52,867 bases of DNA from an uncultured Eubacteriales bacterium (GTDB taxonomy: Bacteria > Bacillota > Clostridia > Oscillospirales > CAG-272): positions 1-52,867 of the forward strand of contig CAKSPO010000011.1 in assembly GCA_934481515.1 (NCBI GenBank), given 5' to 3'. The notes under the pieces were generated by a model that saw only the letters and a program-made list of their open reading frames with translations, was not told where the DNA came from and did no database searches. Made by a program: the position numbers and the translations under genes. Of this stretch, positions 9,492 through 17,260 are shown piece after piece (position 1 is the stretch's first letter; each line of letters begins with the position of its first letter).

Positions 9492-11864
9492 TTATACGTT
9501 GAGATGTTTCTTGATGGCAGAAACGCCCGCATATTTTTCCGCTTCGCCGTCCTTGAGAATGACCAGCGTCGGAGCCTGTTTGATGCCGAGCGCTTCGGCA
9601 AGTGCTACGTTTTCGTTGGCAAGCAGTTTTTCGTATGCCACTCCCTGGCGATCCAGAATTCCGCAGGCGATTTTGCAGTTGGGGCAGGTTGCCGTGGTGA
9701 AGAGGTAGGTTCCGTCCTTGGCACATCCGGTTTTTACTTCTTCCTCGACCGTTGCAACCGGCTGTTCCGCCGCATGGTGGGTCAGGTGAGAGGTCTCCAG
9801 ATTATAGACCTTACGGTCATGATATTCCTGCGTCTTTCCGACGTTCCAGTTCTGCACCGGGCGGTAGTAACCGGTGATCCGGCTGTAGACCTCGGTCGGT
9901 TCTCCGCAATCGGGGCAGATTTTGACCTCTCCTGCAAGGTAGCCGTGGTTCCGGCAGACCGAATAGGTGGGGGACATGGTGTAATAGGGGAGCTTATAGT
10001 TTTCTGCGATCTTCCGCACGAGCGTTGCAGCTGCTTTCCAGTCGGGGAGCTTCTCTCCGAGGAAGGCATGGAAGACGGTTCCGGAGGTGTAAAGCGTCTG
10101 AAGCTCGTCCTGAATGTCAAGGGCGGAGAAAATGTCATCGGTATATCCGACGGGCAGATGTGAACTGTTGGTGTAGTACGGGGTGTCCTCCGGATTTTTC
10201 GCCGCGGTAATGATGTCGGGGTACTGCTCCACGTCGTGCTTTGCCAGACGATAGGAGGTGGATTCCGCAGGGGTTGCTTCCAGATTGTACAGGTCGCCGT
10301 ACATTTCCTGATAGTCGGAAAGGCGCTCTCTCATATGGTTCAGAACGTCCTTGGTAAACTGCTGGGCGGATTCGTTGGTCAGATCCTTGTGAATCCAGTT
10401 TGCGTTGAGGCATGCCTCGTTCATACCGACCAGCCCGATGGTGGAGAAGTGGTTGGCAAAGGTGCCGAGGTATCTCTTGGTGTAGGGGTACAGACCGTTC
10501 TCCAGAAGCTTTGTAATGACGGTGCGCTTGGTCTTGAGTGACCGCGCCGCAATGTCCATCATGCGGTCAAGGCGGGTATAAAAGTCCTTTTCATCGTCCG
10601 CAAGGTAGGCAAGGCGGGGCATATTGATGGTGACAACGCCGACAGAACCGGTGGATTCTCCGCTTCCGAAGAAGCCGCCGCTCTTCTTGCGCAACTCACG
10701 CAGATCCAGACGGAGCCGGCAGCACATAGAGCGGACATCCGATGGCTCCATATCGGAGTTGATGTAGTTGGAAAAGTACGGCGTCCCGTATTTGGCGGTC
10801 ATTTCAAACAAAAGACGGTTGTTTTCCGTATCCGACCAGTCAAAGTCACGGGTGATGGAGTAGGTGGGGATCGGGTACTGGAAGCCGCGTCCGTTGGCGT
10901 CGCCTTCGATCATGATCTCGATGAACGCCTTGTTGACGATGTCCATTTCCGCCTTGCAGTCCTTGTACTTGAAGTCCATTTCCTTGCCGCCTACGATGCA
11001 GTTCAGCTCGGCAAGGTCTGCGGGGACGGTCCAGTCCAGCGTGATGTTGGAGAAGGGCGCCTGCGTGCCCCAGCGGGAGGGAGTATTGACGCCGTATACG
11101 AAGGACTGGATGCACTGCTTGACTTCTTTATAGGAAAGGTTGTCAACCTTGACAAAGGGGGCAAGATAGGTGTCAAAGGAAGAGAATGCCTGCGCGCCTG
11201 CCCACTCGTTTTGCATAATGCCGAGGAAGTTTACCATCTGGTTGCAGAGGGTGGAGAGGTGGGAAGCGGGGGAGGAGGTGATTTTCCCGGTTACACCGCC
11301 GAGTCCCTCCTGAATCAGCTGTTTGAGCGACCATCCGGCGCAGTAGCCGGTGAGCATGGAAAGGTCGTGAATATGAATGTCCGCATTCCGGTGTGCGTCG
11401 GAAATCTCCTTGTCATAAATTTCGGAGAGCCAGTAGTTGGCGGTGATGGCACCGGAGTTGGAAAGGATCAGACCACCGACAGAGTAGGTAACGGTGGAAT
11501 TCTCCTTGACGCGCCAGTCATTGATCTTCAGATAATTATCCACAATGTCCTTGTAATTGAGCAGAGCAGTACCGATATTGCGGATCTTTTCACGGTTTTT
11601 CCGGTAGAGAATGTATGCTTTGGCAACGTCGTCGTAGTCTGAACGGATCAGAACCGTTTCCACGCTGTCCTGAATATCCTCAACGGCGATGCATCCGTTC
11701 TTTATCTTTGGCTCAAAGTCTGCGGTGACTTTCAGAGCGAGAAAATCTATGGTATCCTGATTGAACTGCTTCCGGCAGGCATCGAAAGCAAGACGGATCG
11801 CGCTACTGATTTTACGGATATCAAAATCAACTGCCTGACCATCTCTTTTTATTACAGTGTACAT
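9492..11864 (-). CDS. nrdD: Anaerobic (class III) ribonucleoside-triphosphate reductase with fused C-terminal redoxin domain
   Basis: This glycyl-radical enzyme reduces ribonucleotides to deoxyribonucleotides without oxygen. The ATG at 11864 is preceded by AGGAG with 7 bases of spacing; an upstream in-frame ATG has no such site. The product is 790 residues. An ATP-cone covers about 1-90. A conserved GYCAGWSL cysteine and an MCCRL finger-loop cysteine (candidate thiyl radical site) lie in the barrel. Zinc-site cysteines occur in CRNHGY and ICPDCG, and the glycyl radical loop reads RITGYYRPVQN. The last 80 residues or so form an extra thioredoxin/glutaredoxin-like domain with CPNC and the cis-proline segment QAPTLVI. 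This suggests an internal dithiol reductant instead of formate, recycled by the adjacent TrxB. That electron path is inferred. Class assignment is certain. Confidence 0.96.
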   Translation of the reverse strand: MYTVIKRDGQAVDFDIRKISSAIRLAFDACRKQFNQDTIDFLALKVTADFEPKIKNGCIAVEDIQDSVETVLIRSDYDDVAKAYILYRKNREKIRNIGTALLNYKDIVDNYLKINDWRVKENSTVTYSVGGLILSNSGAITANYWLSEIYDKEISDAHRNADIHIHDLSMLTGYCAGWSLKQLIQEGLGGVTGKITSSPASHLSTLCNQMVNFLGIMQNEWAGAQAFSSFDTYLAPFVKVDNLSYKEVKQCIQSFVYGVNTPSRWGTQAPFSNITLDWTVPADLAELNCIVGGKEMDFKYKDCKAEMDIVNKAFIEIMIEGDANGRGFQYPIPTYSITRDFDWSDTENNRLLFEMTAKYGTPYFSNYINSDMEPSDVRSMCCRLRLDLRELRKKSGGFFGSGESTGSVGVVTINMPRLAYLADDEKDFYTRLDRMMDIAARSLKTKRTVITKLLENGLYPYTKRYLGTFANHFSTIGLVGMNEACLNANWIHKDLTNESAQQFTKDVLNHMRERLSDYQEMYGDLYNLEATPAESTSYRLAKHDVEQYPDIITAAKNPEDTPYYTNSSHLPVGYTDDIFSALDIQDELQTLYTSGTVFHAFLGEKLPDWKAAATLVRKIAENYKLPYYTMSPTYSVCRNHGYLAGEVKICPDCGEPTEVYSRITGYYRPVQNWNVGKTQEYHDRKVYNLETSHLTHHAAEQPVATVEEEVKTGCAKDGTYLFTTATCPNCKIACGILDRQGVAYEKLLANENVALAEALGIKQAPTLVILKDGEAEKYAGVSAIKKHLNV

Positions 11865-11899
11865 TTTTTGTCTCCTAACTTCAAAATTTGGCATCTCCT

Positions 11900-11928
11900 A
11901 TTATACACTATATCTTGTGTCTTGTCAA
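11900..11928 (-). promoter_or_regulatory. Consensus sigma-A promoter of nrdD
   Basis: On the minus strand TTGACA (11923-11928) and TATAAT (11900-11905) are separated by exactly 17 bases. It drives nrdD and probably trxB independently of the upstream nrdG. Confidence 0.9.
11905..11920 (-). promoter_or_regulatory. NrdR-box-like operator within the nrdD promoter
   Basis: The 16-mer ACACAAGATATAGTGT (minus strand) differs from the known NrdR consensus ACACTATATATAGTGT at two positions. It fills the spacer between -35 and -10. A second, degenerate site with a good half (ATATTGTG on the plus strand) lies at 11936-11951. Its centre is 31 bp away, matching the usual spacing of paired NrdR boxes. Repression by NrdR with ATP/dATP is therefore expected. 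nrdR itself is not in the window. Confidence 0.75.
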
Positions 11929-11977
11929 TCGGGAAATTGCACATATTGTGGTTGTGTGGTTTGTATTTTTTTACGGT

Positions 11978-12670
11978 TCAGACACCCCGGAGCTCGGCGC
12001 CGGGGATTTTTTTACGGACAATTTTCAGAAGGAACTCCATGGAAGCATGATCCAGACCGTGCATGTTTTCGTCAATCAGCTTTCCGGAATCCACAAAATT
12101 CTGGAGATAGTAGCGGCGGGCACCGCAAATCCAATCGGCGAGACGGGCAATGCGATCCGCTGTGTGGAATTCGGCAACGACCGTGGTGCGGAATTCGTAG
12201 TCCACCGCACAGGAAAGAAGAAACTCTACGCTTTGGCGGATGGGGTTAAGGTCAAGGTGCGGGCAACCGACGGTTTCGGCGTAAGCATCCGGTGCATTCT
12301 TGATGTCCATGGCAACGTATTCGGCAAGCCCGGAGCGTACGACCCTTTCCAGCCGTTCCGGAAAACACCCGTTGGTGTCCAACTTGACGGCAAGTCCTAG
12401 CGTCCGGATTTCCCTCAGAAAATCTAGCGTTTCCTCATACAGCAACGGTTCTCCGCCCGTGACGGCAACGCCGTCCAGAATGTTTCTGCGGGAGCGCAGG
12501 AAGGAGAGGATTTCTTCCTGTGAAAACGGTTCCGGCTCGTCTTTTCCGGTGACAAGCGAGGCATTGTGGCAGAACGGGCAACGCAGGTTGCAGCCGCCGA
12601 TAAAAACGGTGCAGGCGACCTTTCCGGGAAAGTCCAGGAGCGTCATTTTTTGCAGTCCGAGTATTTTCAT
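11978..12670 (-). CDS. nrdG: Anaerobic ribonucleotide reductase activating enzyme (radical SAM)
   Basis: The 230-residue radical SAM protein has the CxxxCxxC cluster motif at C27, C31 and C34 (GGCNLRCPFCHN). It installs the glycyl radical in NrdD using S-adenosylmethionine and a [4Fe-4S] cluster. AAGGAG lies 7 bases before the ATG. It is followed, after 113 bp that hold the nrdD promoter, by nrdD on the same strand. The order (activase first) and the separate nrdD promoter allow different expression of the two. Length and motif fit the NrdG/PflA-like group, and the neighbour fixes the substrate. Confidence 0.93.
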   Translation of the reverse strand: MKILGLQKMTLLDFPGKVACTVFIGGCNLRCPFCHNASLVTGKDEPEPFSQEEILSFLRSRRNILDGVAVTGGEPLLYEETLDFLREIRTLGLAVKLDTNGCFPERLERVVRSGLAEYVAMDIKNAPDAYAETVGCPHLDLNPIRQSVEFLLSCAVDYEFRTTVVAEFHTADRIARLADWICGARRYYLQNFVDSGKLIDENMHGLDHASMEFLLKIVRKKIPGAELRGV

Positions 12671-12740
12671 GGAATCTCCTTTTCCGCCGCCGGGAGACGG
12701 TTGTTTTTTTGCGGATTTGCGCGGCAGATGATTTTTCTAC

Positions 12741-12769
12741 ATTATAGCATATCGGATTTCCGGATTCAA
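12741..12769 (-). promoter_or_regulatory. Promoter of nrdG (extended -10)
   Basis: On the minus strand a weak -35 TTGAAT (12764-12769) and a perfect TATAAT (12741-12746) are 17 bases apart. TGC directly precedes the -10, giving an extended -10 element. Confidence 0.7.
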
Positions 12770-12870
12770 TTCCGAAAACGTGAATTTTCAGAAAACGATT
12801 GATCGGTACGGTCTGCCTGCATCGGATTTTCGTTGCATCGTCTTGCCGAAAGAAATCGGTTCGGGGCACA

Positions 12871-12912
12871 AACAAAAGCATCCGACGGTGTTCCCCCAAC
12901 CGCCGGATGCTT
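12871..12912 (-). terminator. Terminator of spo0A
   Basis: On the minus strand a 14-bp stem with one mismatch (12899-12912 with 12876-12889) is followed directly by TTGTTTG. It lies about 50 bp after the spo0A stop and upstream of the nrdG promoter. Confidence 0.85.
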
Positions 12913-12962
12913 GTATGAAAAGGGAAAAGGAAGCAGAGTATTCTTTCCCGGCTTTTGCAATT

Positions 12963-13742
12963 TCAGTACATTTTATATTTCAGGCGCAGATTGTCGGCAA
13001 TCATGGCGATGAATTCGGAATTGGTCGGCTTTCCGCGGTTGTTCTGAATGGTATAACCGAAATAGGAGTTCAGGGTATCCACATCGCCGCGATCCCATGC
13101 GACTTCTATGGCATGGCGGATGGCGCGCTCGACACGGGAGGTTGTGGTTGCATATTTTTTTGCGACCGATGGGTAGAGCACCTTTGTGACCGAATTGATG
13201 ATGTCATTGTCCTTGATGGTGAGAAGAATGGCGGTACGAAGATATTGATAACCTTTGATGTGTGCCGGTACACCGATCTGGTGGATGATCTGGGTAACCT
13301 GAGTTTCGATATCGGGATTGGTGCTGATTTCCTGCATGGCAACGGCAGGAACCGCGTGGCGCCGTTGCAGAATGCTTTCGATGTGCTCGCAAAGGCTTGC
13401 AATGTTGACCGGCTTGAGCAGACATAATTCTGCCCCGGCTTCGGTTGCCTGAATAAACAGGTTTTGATTTGCCACGGATGAGATGACGATGAACCCCGGT
13501 GCACCGTCTGCCCCGTAGTCTAAGCTCTGACTCTTTCTCAGAACACCGATTCCGTCCAGCTTGGAAAGCCAGACATCCAGCAGCACGATCTCAGGGCGAA
13601 GATTGGAGATTTTCAGAATAGCTTCCTCCCCGTTGGCTGCTTCTTCAATATTGCGGTATCCGGCACGCAAAAGTCCGTCGCGCAGGTGAGCGCGACTGGC
13701 GGGACTTTCATCGGCAATCAGTATTTTCGTTTTGTATTCCAT
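12963..13742 (-). CDS. spo0A: Sporulation transcription factor Spo0A
   Basis: Spo0A is the phosphorelay-controlled master regulator of sporulation entry. The ATG at 13742 is chosen because GGAGG lies upstream and the receiver fold starts there; the frame itself extends 34 codons further without support. The product is 259 residues. The receiver domain covers 1-125 with acidic pocket D11/E12, phospho-acceptor D56, switch S88/S89 and K110. The DNA-binding domain at about 150-259 is very well conserved (VPAHIKGY, RVERAIRHAIEVAW, KPTNSEFIAM). Two receiver positions are odd: D-E replaces the usual D-D, and the loop after D56 reads VWLSKLDG where most receivers have MP. The usual neighbour spoIVB is absent here. 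Identity is certain; the phosphorylation behaviour is open. Confidence 0.96.
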   Translation of the reverse strand: MEYKTKILIADESPASRAHLRDGLLRAGYRNIEEAANGEEAILKISNLRPEIVLLDVWLSKLDGIGVLRKSQSLDYGADGAPGFIVISSVANQNLFIQATEAGAELCLLKPVNIASLCEHIESILQRRHAVPAVAMQEISTNPDIETQVTQIIHQIGVPAHIKGYQYLRTAILLTIKDNDIINSVTKVLYPSVAKKYATTTSRVERAIRHAIEVAWDRGDVDTLNSYFGYTIQNNRGKPTNSEFIAMIADNLRLKYKMY

Positions 13743-13788
13743 ATAGCAAAGATCCTCCAGAGAAATGGTATTTTTTGAACGCAGGAAT

Positions 13789-13817
13789 ATTTTACCATAG
13801 TGAAGAGGATTTTTCAA
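13789..13817 (-). promoter_or_regulatory. Sigma-A promoter of spo0A
   Basis: TTGAAA (13812-13817) and TAAAAT (13789-13794) on the minus strand are spaced 17 bases apart, about 45 bp before the start codon. I could not see a convincing sigma-H promoter or 0A box. Confidence 0.75.
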
Positions 13818-13823
13818 GAGCGT

Positions 13824-13850
13824 TTTTGGGAAAAAAGTTCCCAAAATTTT
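13824..13850. terminator. AT-rich inverted repeat upstream of spo0A
   Basis: TTTTGGGAA and TTCCCAAAA form a 9-bp stem around a 5-base loop, just upstream of the spo0A -35 box. It could end the transcript of the preceding small gene or bind a regulator. No good T-tract follows. Confidence 0.4.
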
Positions 13851-13887
13851 GGCTTAAAAGATGGCAATATTTACCAAAACAATGAAT

Positions 13888-14283
13888 TTATTCCGACTTT
13901 GTGTGTTTGCAGGGTTCTTTGAAGAAATCTGTCAGGTCAATTTCGTATCTGCCGTCGGAACCGCGCGAAAAACCAATGGCACGGATCAGCTCCTCTCGGT
14001 CACAGTCGGCGTCGAAGTAGGCATGGTGAACGCCGCACAGGTCGATAAAATTGAGTGCCGCACGACCCATGACGAACATTGGTTCGAATTCATATGCATC
14101 CGGTGCGGCAGAAAAGTCTACGATTCTTCCTCCTTCGGCATCCATGGTAAACTGACAGATACCGCGCAGGGTTCCGTTGGTGAGGGCTTTATAGGCAAGC
14201 AGTTCCGTTCGGAAGGGAATGCCGCAACGGGCACAGAGCGCCTCCTGCTCCTGCTTGCTTTGAATCGGTAATACTTCCAGCAT
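13888..14283 (-). CDS. Small conserved-looking protein, possible GNAT-like fold
   Basis: The 131-residue product starts at an ATG with GGAAGG upstream and begins 3 bases after the rluB stop, so it is cotranscribed with rluB. Strand-rich segments (ICQFTMDAEGGRIVDFS) followed by helices and a central FVMGRAALNFIDLCGV helix resemble a truncated GNAT acetyltransferase-like domain. No acyl-CoA binding loop (RxxGxG/A) is visible. Cysteines C17 and C20 (CARC) may bind metal. I cannot give a function. Confidence 0.7.
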   Translation of the reverse strand: MLEVLPIQSKQEQEALCARCGIPFRTELLAYKALTNGTLRGICQFTMDAEGGRIVDFSAAPDAYEFEPMFVMGRAALNFIDLCGVHHAYFDADCDREELIRAIGFSRGSDGRYEIDLTDFFKEPCKHTKSE

Positions 14284-14286
14284 GGT

Positions 14287-15057
14287 TCAACTTCCTTCCT
14301 GTTTTTGATGTACAGTGGGCAACCCGGATGTCCGGTTTTGACTGTCGCTGTTTTCTTCGGCTGTTTTCAGGTACCGGACTTCCTCCGGCGTCAGAAATCG
14401 CCATTGCCCGACCGGAAGAGACTGCAGCCGCAATTGCCCGATGGCGACCCTGCACAGACGTGCGACATGCAGCCCGACCGCGTCACACATCCGCCGAATC
14501 TGACGGTTTCTGCCTTCGTAAAGCTGCATTTCCAAAATGTTTGCATTGATGTGGCGGATTTTTATCGGTTGGAGTCGGTATCCGTCCAGTTGCATCGGCG
14601 CCCGAAGCCGACGCAGTTGTTCCTCTGTTGGGGGCGCGGAGAGCGTGACATGATAGATTTTCGGGATGTGATGGCGCGGATGGGTCAGAAGATTGGCAAA
14701 GGCACCGTCGTCGGTCAGGAGCAGAAGTCCTTCCGAATCCATATCCAGCCTGCCGACCGGATAAACTCTGGTTCCGACACCGGTGACCAGCTCCGTGACC
14801 GTGTGCCGACCATGCTCGTCCTGCGCGGTGGTTACATATCCGCGCGGCTTATGGAGCATGAGATAACGGTAGGGCTTGTCCTCCGTGCGGGGGAGTACCC
14901 GCTTGCCGCGGTATTCCACCACATCGACACCCGGAGTGACGGAGTCACCGATGCGGGCAGGGCATCCGTTGAGAAGAACCTTGCCCGCTGTGATTTCTGC
15001 CTCTGCCGCCCGGCGGGAGAGGATACCGCAGTCCGAAAAATATTTTTGCAAACGCAT
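14287..15057 (-). CDS. rluB: Ribosomal large-subunit pseudouridine synthase B-type
   Basis: The 256-residue product opens with an S4 RNA-binding domain (about 1-60; RLQKYFSDCGILSRRAAE). The RsuA/RluB catalytic domain follows, with the signature VGRLDMDSEGLLLLTDDG that carries the catalytic aspartate. It isomerises a uridine in 23S rRNA near the peptidyl transferase centre. AAAGGAGG sits 7 bases before the ATG. The RluB rather than RsuA subtype is inferred from the usual clostridial gene content. An AT-rich stretch with TATAAT upstream (plus coordinates about 15160) may hold a promoter, but no good -35 is visible. Confidence 0.9.
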   Translation of the reverse strand: MRLQKYFSDCGILSRRAAEAEITAGKVLLNGCPARIGDSVTPGVDVVEYRGKRVLPRTEDKPYRYLMLHKPRGYVTTAQDEHGRHTVTELVTGVGTRVYPVGRLDMDSEGLLLLTDDGAFANLLTHPRHHIPKIYHVTLSAPPTEEQLRRLRAPMQLDGYRLQPIKIRHINANILEMQLYEGRNRQIRRMCDAVGLHVARLCRVAIGQLRLQSLPVGQWRFLTPEEVRYLKTAEENSDSQNRTSGLPTVHQKQEGS

Positions 15058-15219
15058 TTTGTGTCCTCCTTTGCCGGATTTCGGGTAAGAACGAGGGCGC
15101 TTTCCGTCGTGTGAAAGCAGAAAACGGAGATTGATGTTTCCTACCTTTTATTATATAAGGGATTCTGTCGGTGATTCTGCATTGCAGAAAGTGCTCTGTT
15201 TATCAAATGATGTTTATGG

Positions 15220-16413
15220 TCAGCCTCCGGAAAAGAGAGCGCGGAGCCATGCGAAAAAGCCTTTTTGGGTCGTTTTCTTTTCCACGGCAGTATCCGCCAG
15301 AAGCGGTGCACGGGCAATGACCTCACAATTCCCGTCTCCGTCGCAGTCTGCATAAAAGACCGCTTCCCCGAGCGTCTCATCCTTGGAAACCGGTGCGTAT
15401 TCGAACCTTCTGTATTCCAGCACTGCACGGATGGTTCCGGCAGAGCGGGGAAGTGTAACCGCGCAATCCTCCCGGTTGGTCAGGGTAATGCTTTCCGTTG
15501 TTCCGCCGACGACCGGGAGGCTGACAGCAATGGTTCCTTTTCCTGCAAGCGTTACGGAGCGGCAGAGGGAAAAGCCGTAATCCAGCAGTGCGCTGTGCTC
15601 CCGCCAGTCATCCGGATCCCGGATGGTGACGGCGATCAGAGTCACGCCGTCGCGCTCTGCGGCGGAAACGAGACATCTGCCGCTGGATTTGGTATAGCCG
15701 GTCTTGACACCGATACAGCCCTCATAGGTGCGCAGCAACTTGTTGTGATTGACCAACAGACGGACACCGTCCTCTCCGCTGTGAGGGATGGTCTTTTTTC
15801 GGGTGGAAACAATGGTTCGGAAGGTCTGGTTTTTCAAAGCTGCCTGCGCAATGACGGCAAGCTCCCTCGCCGTCGTGCAGTGATCCGGATGATCCAGACC
15901 GTGGGGATTAGTGAAATGGGTGTTGGTCAGTCCCAGTTCCGCCGCCTTGCGGTTCATTTGTTCCGCAAAAGCATCCGTGGTCTGAAAGAGTCCGATGGCA
16001 ATTGCCGTTGCCGCGTCGTTGGCAGATTCCAGCAGGAGTGCGTACAGAAGATCCTCCAGGGTCAGCTTTTCCCCCTCGGTCAGATAGACCGAGGAGCCCT
16101 CTACGCCGACCGCTTCCGGTGCAACCGTGATGACGCGATCCGGAGAGGCGCATTCCAGGGCAACCAGTGCAGTCATAATCTTGGTGGTGCTTGCCATGGG
16201 GAGGGGGGTATCGGCATTTTTTGTATACAGGAGTCTGCCGCTTTCCGCTTCCATCAGAACGGCGGCGGACGCGGACAGAGATGCAGGCGGCGAAATCGGT
16301 GCCGCGGCATTGTCGGCGGTCGGCTCCGGAAGTGCCTCCGGAGCGGTGGGGATGATGCCGGTCAGAAGTGCGGCAATCAGGAAAAAGAGCAGAACTTTTT
16401 TTGTTTTTGACAT
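15220..16413 (-). CDS. D-alanyl-D-alanine carboxypeptidase (low-molecular-weight PBP, S11 family)
   Basis: The enzyme trims the terminal D-Ala from peptidoglycan stem peptides outside the cell. The start at 16413 has GGAGAG 7 bases upstream; the frame begins 12 codons earlier without support. The product is 397 residues: signal peptide (about 1-24), a Pro/Ala linker, then the penicillin-binding domain with STTK (S75, K78), SAN (S130-N132) and KTG (237-239). A beta-rich PBP5 C-terminal domain follows, and the C-terminus (FFAWLRALFSGG) could be a short amphipathic membrane anchor. The neighbours gerW and spo0A suggest a DacF-like sporulation role, but that is inference. Confidence 0.92.
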   Translation of the reverse strand: MSKTKKVLLFFLIAALLTGIIPTAPEALPEPTADNAAAPISPPASLSASAAVLMEAESGRLLYTKNADTPLPMASTTKIMTALVALECASPDRVITVAPEAVGVEGSSVYLTEGEKLTLEDLLYALLLESANDAATAIAIGLFQTTDAFAEQMNRKAAELGLTNTHFTNPHGLDHPDHCTTARELAVIAQAALKNQTFRTIVSTRKKTIPHSGEDGVRLLVNHNKLLRTYEGCIGVKTGYTKSSGRCLVSAAERDGVTLIAVTIRDPDDWREHSALLDYGFSLCRSVTLAGKGTIAVSLPVVGGTTESITLTNREDCAVTLPRSAGTIRAVLEYRRFEYAPVSKDETLGEAVFYADCDGDGNCEVIARAPLLADTAVEKKTTQKGFFAWLRALFSGG

Positions 16414-16492
16414 AACAAGACTCTCCGGAAAAAATACATTCTGGAACATGTATATTTTTCCGGAGGTTCTTTTATGTCAGGAAAAAAGAATT

Positions 16493-17206
16493 TTACCGGA
16501 GTTCGCCCTTATCAAGGGTTCTGTCCGAGAGTTTTCCTTTTTTGACCACACGGGTGGGAGCATCCAGATCATCGGTGAAAACCACCTCATCCGAAGGGAT
16601 GCCTTTCTTCTCCAGCTTCCGACGAAGCTTTTCTTCCTTCCGGAGCTGGCGCTTTTCCGCACGGGTCATGGGAACTTCCTCTGCCTCTTCCGGCAGGTTG
16701 TCGTAGTCCTCTTCCTCGTCGACTTCCTTTTCCAGCTCTTCCATGGCGGCATCTGCCAGCTTTTTCTGATATTCCGCTTCTTTTTCTTCATCCGTCACGG
16801 CGTTTTTGTCGCCTGTAAAGATGTTTTTGATGCGACCGATCAGATCAGGTGTGCTGTTGATGATGTCGGCAATCTGCTCGATGGGGGTGGCTTTTTCCTG
16901 CGTCATGGGGAGCATGCTGACCTCTCCTTCCGGAGTCACGGTCAGAAAACCGACCGGAGTCACGCTGACACCGGTTCCGCCACCGCCGCCGAAGTTCTTG
17001 GAGGTGTAGCCGTCGGCATTGGGGCGCTTTGCGGGCAGATCCAGTCCGCCGGAGGCAAAAGCCATGGAAACCTTGGAAATCGGAATGATGATAGCGCCGG
17101 AGGGCGTGACGATCTGCTTTCCGACAACGGTATCCGCGTCGATGATGGTGCGGATCTGCTCCAGAGAATTCTCGATCAGTTGTTTCACGGAAGATTCGTT
17201 TTCCAT
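16493..17206 (-). CDS. gerW: Spore protein GerW/YtfJ family
   Basis: The 237-residue product opens with the conserved region of the YtfJ/GerW family: a helix, then the strand-rich core with GKQIVTPSGAIIIPISKVSM and the FGGGGGTGVSVTP segment. In Bacillus the family is needed for spore germination with certain nutrients. The ATG at 17206 has AAAGGA upstream, whereas the earlier in-frame ATG has none. The last 110 residues or so are unusually long and highly charged, with a predicted coiled-coil and basic KRQLRKEEKLRRKLEKK segment not in the short family members. It follows the DUF2953 gene, the same pairing as ytfI-ytfJ in Bacillus. Confidence 0.88.
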   Translation of the reverse strand: MENESSVKQLIENSLEQIRTIIDADTVVGKQIVTPSGAIIIPISKVSMAFASGGLDLPAKRPNADGYTSKNFGGGGGTGVSVTPVGFLTVTPEGEVSMLPMTQEKATPIEQIADIINSTPDLIGRIKNIFTGDKNAVTDEEKEAEYQKKLADAAMEELEKEVDEEEDYDNLPEEAEEVPMTRAEKRQLRKEEKLRRKLEKKGIPSDEVVFTDDLDAPTRVVKKGKLSDRTLDKGELR

Positions 17207-17260
17207 AATGAAATTTCCTTTCATTTTATCAGTTGATATTTTTTAATTGATTGAAACGAT

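Noticed and set aside
11985..12013. GC hairpin with a T-tract (plus strand)
   Set aside because: It lies inside the nrdG coding end and is oriented to stop plus-strand transcription, where no gene exists. On the nrdG strand the T-run would precede the stem.
13742..13844. Upstream start for Spo0A
   Set aside because: The extension covers the promoter and is unlike any receiver N-terminus.
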